8,012 bases of DNA. Source: an uncultured Treponema sp. (GTDB lineage Bacteria > Spirochaetota > Spirochaetia > Treponematales > Treponemataceae). Where the stretch lies: the NCBI GenBank assembly GCA_946538795.1, contig CAMNGY010000049.1, positions 1 to 8,012 of the forward strand, in the 5' to 3' direction. Positions 4,796-8,012 of the stretch are shown piece by piece (positions within the stretch are counted from its first letter, which is position 1; every line of letters starts with the position of its first letter). The position numbers and the translations under genes are program-made. Under the pieces are notes generated by a model. The model saw only the letters and a program-made list of their open reading frames with translations. It did not search any database and was not told the origin of the DNA.

Positions 4796-6307
4796 TTACA
4801 CCGACTGTATGGAGGAGTTCTTGACCACCACGTCGTGCGCGGAGGACTCCTGGATAGTAGTGGAGGACACGAGCGTGATCTTGGCCTTCTCCTGCAGCTC
4901 CGGGATGGTCAGAGCGCCGCAGTTGCACATCGTATGGATGATTTTGCTCGTCGTCTGGAGCACGTTGTCGTGCAGGTGGCCGGCGTAGGGAACGTATGAG
5001 TCAACGCCCTCCTCGAAGGCGAGGGTCTTCTTGCCGCCCAGGTCATAGCGCTGCCAGTTGCGGGCACGGTTGGAACCTTCGCCCCAGTATTCCTTGACAT
5101 AGTTGCCGTTGACGACGAGCTTGTTGCTCGGGCTTTCGTCAAAGCGGGCGAAGTAGCGGCCCAGCATGACGAAGTCCGCGCCCATCGCGAGGGCGAGCGT
5201 CACGTGGTAATCGTGGACGATTCCTCCGTCGGAACAGATGGGGACGTAGATGCCGGTCTTCTGGTAGTACTCGTCGCGGGCCTTGGCAACCTCGATCGTA
5301 GCCGTCGCCTGCCCGCGGCCTATTCCCTTCTGCTCGCGGGTAATGCAGATGGAGCCGCCGCCGATTCCAATCTTCACGAAGTCCGCACCGTTCTCGGCCA
5401 GGAACATGAATCCGTCCCTGTCCACGACGTTGCCCGCGCCGACGCGCACGTTCTTGCCGAACTTGTCGTGGATGTCGTGCAGGGCGCGGGACTGCCACTC
5501 GGTGAAGCCCTCGGAAGAGTCCAGCGTCATGATGTCAACGCCGGCGTCCAGCAGGGCAGGAACGCGGTCCATGTAGTCGCGGGTGTTTATTCCCGCTCCG
5601 ACGATGTAGCGGTGCTTGGAGTCAAGAAGCTCGTTGGGGTAGCTGACATGGCTGTCAAAGTCCTTGCGGAAGACAAGGGAAACCAGGCGGCCGTCCTTGT
5701 CAACAATCGGAAGCTGGTTCACCTTGTGCGCCCAGATGAGGTCGTTCGCCTTCTCAAGCGTTATGCCGTCCTGTCCCGTAATCAGATCCTTGAGCGGCGT
5801 CATGTACTCGCTGACCTTGGCGGCAGGCGACACCTTGTCCATGCGGAAGTCGCGCTCGGTGATGATGCCCTCCAGCTTGCCGCGGGCCGTTCCGTCATCT
5901 GTGACGGCAATCGTGCTGTGCCCGGTCCTCTCTATGAGATCCTGCACCTCCTGCAGGGTCTGGTTGGGCTTGATGTTTGAGTCGGATGAAACGAATCCCG
6001 CCTTGTAATCCTTGACGCGGGCAACCATGGCGGCCTGGTCCTCTATAGTCTGCGACCCGTAGATGAAGCTGATGCCCCCTTCCTTGGCGAGGGCAATGGC
6101 AAGCTTGTCGTCTGAGACGGACTGCATGACCGCGCTCGTCATGGGTATGTTCATGTACAGGGCGGACTGCTCCCCCGCCTTCTTGTCGTAGCGGACGACG
6201 GGCGTTCGCAGGGAGACGTTCTCCGGGATGCAGTCAGCTGACGTGTAGCCGGGAACGAGCAGGTACTCACCGAATGTGTGGGATGGTTCAGAAAAATAGT
6301 ATGCCAT
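4796..6307 (-). CDS. guaB: IMP dehydrogenase, complete
   Basis: Oxidises inosine monophosphate to xanthosine monophosphate with NAD+, the committed step of GMP synthesis, in the cytoplasm as a tetramer. At 503 residues it has the full layout: a TIM barrel interrupted at about 103-220 by a pair of CBS domains (for example [11 protein letters not shown] and [17 protein letters not shown]). Visible catalytic elements are D263 in TLDSSEG, the NAD/IMP loop [20 protein letters not shown] with nucleophile C321, and the mobile flap [13 protein letters not shown] with R420-Y421. The [11 protein letters not shown] form differs from the common GPGSICTTR and is that of the protozoan Tritrichomonas foetus enzyme, whose C319, D261 and R418-Y419 are each offset by two. 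GAGAGG (6313-6318) is placed five to six bases before the ATG. Promoter at 6338-6366, terminator at 4654-4700. It is monocistronic and divergent from the beta-helix gene. Confidence 0.97.
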   Translation of the reverse strand: MAYYFSEPSHTFGEYLLVPGYTSADCIPENVSLRTPVVRYDKKAGEQSALYMNIPMTSAVMQSVSDDKLAIALAKEGGISFIYGSQTIEDQAAMVARVKDYKAGFVSSDSNIKPNQTLQEVQDLIERTGHSTIAVTDDGTARGKLEGIITERDFRMDKVSPAAKVSEYMTPLKDLITGQDGITLEKANDLIWAHKVNQLPIVDKDGRLVSLVFRKDFDSHVSYPNELLDSKHRYIVGAGINTRDYMDRVPALLDAGVDIMTLDSSEGFTEWQSRALHDIHDKFGKNVRVGAGNVVDRDGFMFLAENGADFVKIGIGGGSICITREQKGIGRGQATATIEVAKARDEYYQKTGIYVPICSDGGIVHDYHVTLALAMGADFVMLGRYFARFDESPSNKLVVNGNYVKEYWGEGSNRARNWQRYDLGGKKTLAFEEGVDSYVPYAGHLHDNVLQTTSKIIHTMCNCGALTIPELQEKAKITLVSSTTIQESSAHDVVVKNSSIQSV

Positions 6308-6485
6308 GCAAGCCTCTCAAGTTGAAGTTTGCACGATATTATACATCAAAGAACAAATCTAGGCAAGTGGTAATCCGGCTCCGTAATTTCACGTTATTCC
6401 CCGCTGCATAACAGGGAAAATATAGCCTGCCTCAAAAAAGGACGATATATTGAGAACAAGAACTTCTATCTTATCCGAGGTACAC
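6308..6485. other. Divergent intergenic region, guaB / beta-helix gene
   Basis: It holds the guaB promoter and the start region of the beta-helix gene. For the plus strand only a TATATT (6446-6451) is visible, without a matching -35 box, so that promoter is not assigned. A 5-bp TTCCC/GGGAA repeat around 6396-6418 is too weak to call. Confidence 0.4.
6338..6366 (-). promoter_or_regulatory. guaB promoter
   Basis: TTGCCT (6361-6366) and TATAAT (6338-6343) on the minus strand with a 17-bp spacer. A start near 6331 gives a leader of about 24 bases with the ribosome site in it. No riboswitch-like structure fits in so short a leader. Confidence 0.7.
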
Positions 6486-7973
6486 ATGAGCAAGACAAAC
6501 CTACCCATAGCATCATTCATGCTCGCAGTGGCAGTCCTGACAGGCTACGGAGCACCGTCAGCCGCAGCAAGCCCATCCGGCAAGACGCCTCCACCCGCAA
6601 AAGAGATACAGAACAGCGGTGACAGACCTCTTCCTCCGCCGGGAGGGGCACCCGGAGGAGCCATGGCCAGCAAGCCCGACAAATATGACGCCGTCACAAC
6701 GTATTCGGAAGACAAGAGCGTAGAAAACAAGAACTTCACCTCCAGAGGAAAAGACGAGAACGCCGTGCACGTCACGGGAGGCGCGGACGTCTTCCTAGAC
6801 AACGCCCGCATAATCCGTAAATCCGTCACATCCAAAGGAGGGGACAGCTCTTCCTTCTACGGGACAGGGGCGGCCGCGCTCGTGACTGACGGCACGCTGC
6901 GCATAGAGGACAGCGCGATCACGACCGATGCGAAAGGCGGAGCGGGGGTATTTGCATACGGTGACGGAGAGGCGTATGTCTCATTCACGACAATCACCAC
7001 AAAGAAGGACACGTCCGGCGGAATTCATGCGGCAGGCGGCGGCAAGGTGTACGCACGCGACCTGAACATTGAGACCTCCGGGGAATCTTCGGCCGCAATC
7101 CGCAGCGACCGGGGCGGCGGGACAATGGTCGTGGAGGGCGGAAACTACGTGACGAACGGCAAAGGGTCGCCCGCAATCTATTCTACGGCTGACATTGCGG
7201 TCAAAGGCGCAAACCTGACCGCAAACGGAAGCGAGGCAATTTGCATAGAAGGAAAGAACTCCATCCGGCTCTTCGACTGCAATCTGACCGGGAACATGAG
7301 CGACCAAAGCCAGAACGACTGCACATGGAACGTCATACTGTACCAGAGCATGTCCGGCGATTCCGCAATAGGGAACAGCACCTTCGAGATGCAGGGGGGC
7401 AAACTGACCGCAAGGCACGGGGGAATGTTCTACAGCACGAACACGGAATCCACGTTCATACTGAAGGACGTCGAGATAGAAGACGCGGCGAGAGGCTACT
7501 TCTTCCTGAAAGTGACTGGAAACGCCAACCAGCGGGGCTGGGGCAAAAGCGGTGCGAACGGTGCGGACACAAAGTTCACGGCGATAAGCCAGTCCATGGA
7601 AGGCGACATCATTTACGACAGCATCTCCAACCTGAACTTCTACATGACCGAAGGCAGCACGCTCAAGGGAGCCTTCATCGACGATGAGAAAACCGCCGGA
7701 AACGGCGGGGACGGAGAGGCGAACCTTTTCATTGACTCCCAAAGCAGCTGGATCGTGACCGGGGACAGCACGCTGACGCGCCTTTCCTGCGCGGGAAAAA
7801 TCACGGACAGGAACGGCGGCACCGTCAGCATCACCGGTACGGACGGGCAGACATACGTGAAAGGAAACAGCAAGTACACCATCACCGTATCTTCCTACGA
7901 CACGACGGGAGATGTATCCGCCGCCTCCACGGCAAGCGCCTGGGATGATTACGCGGCGGGGAAAAACTTTTAG
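6486..7973 (+). CDS. Secreted right-handed beta-helix protein, probable former lipoprotein
   Basis: A 495-residue protein with a signal peptide (MSKTNLPIASFMLAVAVLTG), a Pro/Gly/Ala linker (31-61, containing PPPGGAPGGA) and a long domain (about 75-470) of short beta-rich turns with G/N/D corners, as in parallel beta-helices: TGAAALVTDGTLRIEDSAIT, GGAGVFAYGDGEAYVSFTTI, SGGIHAAGGGKVYARDLNI, SSAAIRSDRGGGTMVVEGG. It resembles large uncharacterised proteins of gut Firmicutes and spirochaetes that share GIHAAGGG, AAIRSDRGGGT and NTESTF blocks. The signal ends LTGY where a lipobox would read LTGC; residue 21 is Tyr (TAC). The protein may be secreted after cleavage near APSAAA instead. The ATG at 6486 follows GAGG (6477-6480) with a five-base gap; a TTG at 6450 is less likely. 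A carbohydrate-binding, lyase or adhesive role is possible; no catalytic residues can be named. Confidence 0.88.
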   Translation: MSKTNLPIASFMLAVAVLTGYGAPSAAASPSGKTPPPAKEIQNSGDRPLPPPGGAPGGAMASKPDKYDAVTTYSEDKSVENKNFTSRGKDENAVHVTGGADVFLDNARIIRKSVTSKGGDSSSFYGTGAAALVTDGTLRIEDSAITTDAKGGAGVFAYGDGEAYVSFTTITTKKDTSGGIHAAGGGKVYARDLNIETSGESSAAIRSDRGGGTMVVEGGNYVTNGKGSPAIYSTADIAVKGANLTANGSEAICIEGKNSIRLFDCNLTGNMSDQSQNDCTWNVILYQSMSGDSAIGNSTFEMQGGKLTARHGGMFYSTNTESTFILKDVEIEDAARGYFFLKVTGNANQRGWGKSGANGADTKFTAISQSMEGDIIYDSISNLNFYMTEGSTLKGAFIDDEKTAGNGGDGEANLFIDSQSSWIVTGDSTLTRLSCAGKITDRNGGTVSITGTDGQTYVKGNSKYTITVSSYDTTGDVSAASTASAWDDYAAGKNF

Positions 7974-8012
7974 GACCGGTTAATGCAACAAAACGGCGGC
8001 TCCAGGAACTGG

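Noticed and set aside
4348..4988. Plus-strand open frames of 104 and 109 codons
   Set aside because: They cross the repeat array, the GC-rich stretch, the terminator and the end of guaB in antisense, without a ribosome site or motif.
5204..5980. A 258-codon open frame on the plus strand
   Set aside because: It lies fully opposite guaB, and its valine/aspartate/leucine-rich product mirrors the codon use of that gene. No ribosome site or motif.
6981..7742. A 253-codon open frame on the minus strand
   Set aside because: Antisense shadow of the GC-rich beta-helix gene, with no start signal or recognisable domain.
7983..8012. ATG with a possible new gene (MQQNGGSRNW) at the right edge
   Set aside because: Only ten codons are visible with a weak AGGA upstream; too little to support a call.

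Overview
The window looks like a chromosomal segment from an anaerobic, host-associated spirochaete, most likely a Treponema. This is inferred from the style of the housekeeping genes (an acetate kinase and a [15 protein letters not shown] IMP dehydrogenase), the AGGAGG-type ribosome sites and TATAAT-like promoters. No rRNA or marker gene fixes the genus. No tRNA, CRISPR array, transposase or intact mobile element was seen.

Layout, left to right. At 1-291 (minus) is the N-terminal part of acetate kinase, with a near-consensus promoter so close to the start codon that the mRNA should be leaderless or nearly so. At 292-627 there is no gene; it holds that promoter, a small hairpin and a 23-bp tandem repeat array. 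At 628-888 (minus) is a small YtxH-like membrane-anchored protein. At 1063-1257 (minus) is the N-terminal stump of a RidA deaminase gene, and at 1241-1570 (minus) an XRE-type repressor. At 1571-1706 is a divergent promoter region with two inverted repeats. At 1707-4010 (plus) is a three-gene operon: a zinc-binding B-box-like protein with three membrane segments, a two-pass membrane protein with Sel1 repeats, and a secreted six-cysteine protein. At 4011-4795 lie a hairpin, a decayed AAA ATPase (DUF4143-type) C-terminus with an internal amber codon, a 33-bp repeat array, a GC-rich stretch without genes and a bidirectional terminator. At 4796-6307 (minus) is a complete IMP dehydrogenase. At 6486-7973 (plus) is a secreted beta-helix protein with an apparently lost lipobox cysteine.

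How it fits together. Acetate kinase (energy metabolism) and IMP dehydrogenase (GMP synthesis) are core genes, and the two are GC-rich. The plus-strand operon between them is clearly AT-richer, stands divergent to a small repressor and is bordered by broken genes and repeat arrays. This suggests an acquired or fast-evolving accessory block. Its three products would place a zinc domain and a Sel1 scaffold at the inner membrane and a disulfide-capable protein outside it, so an envelope-linked module under XRE control is the best candidate here for an undescribed system. Its function cannot be read from the sequence.
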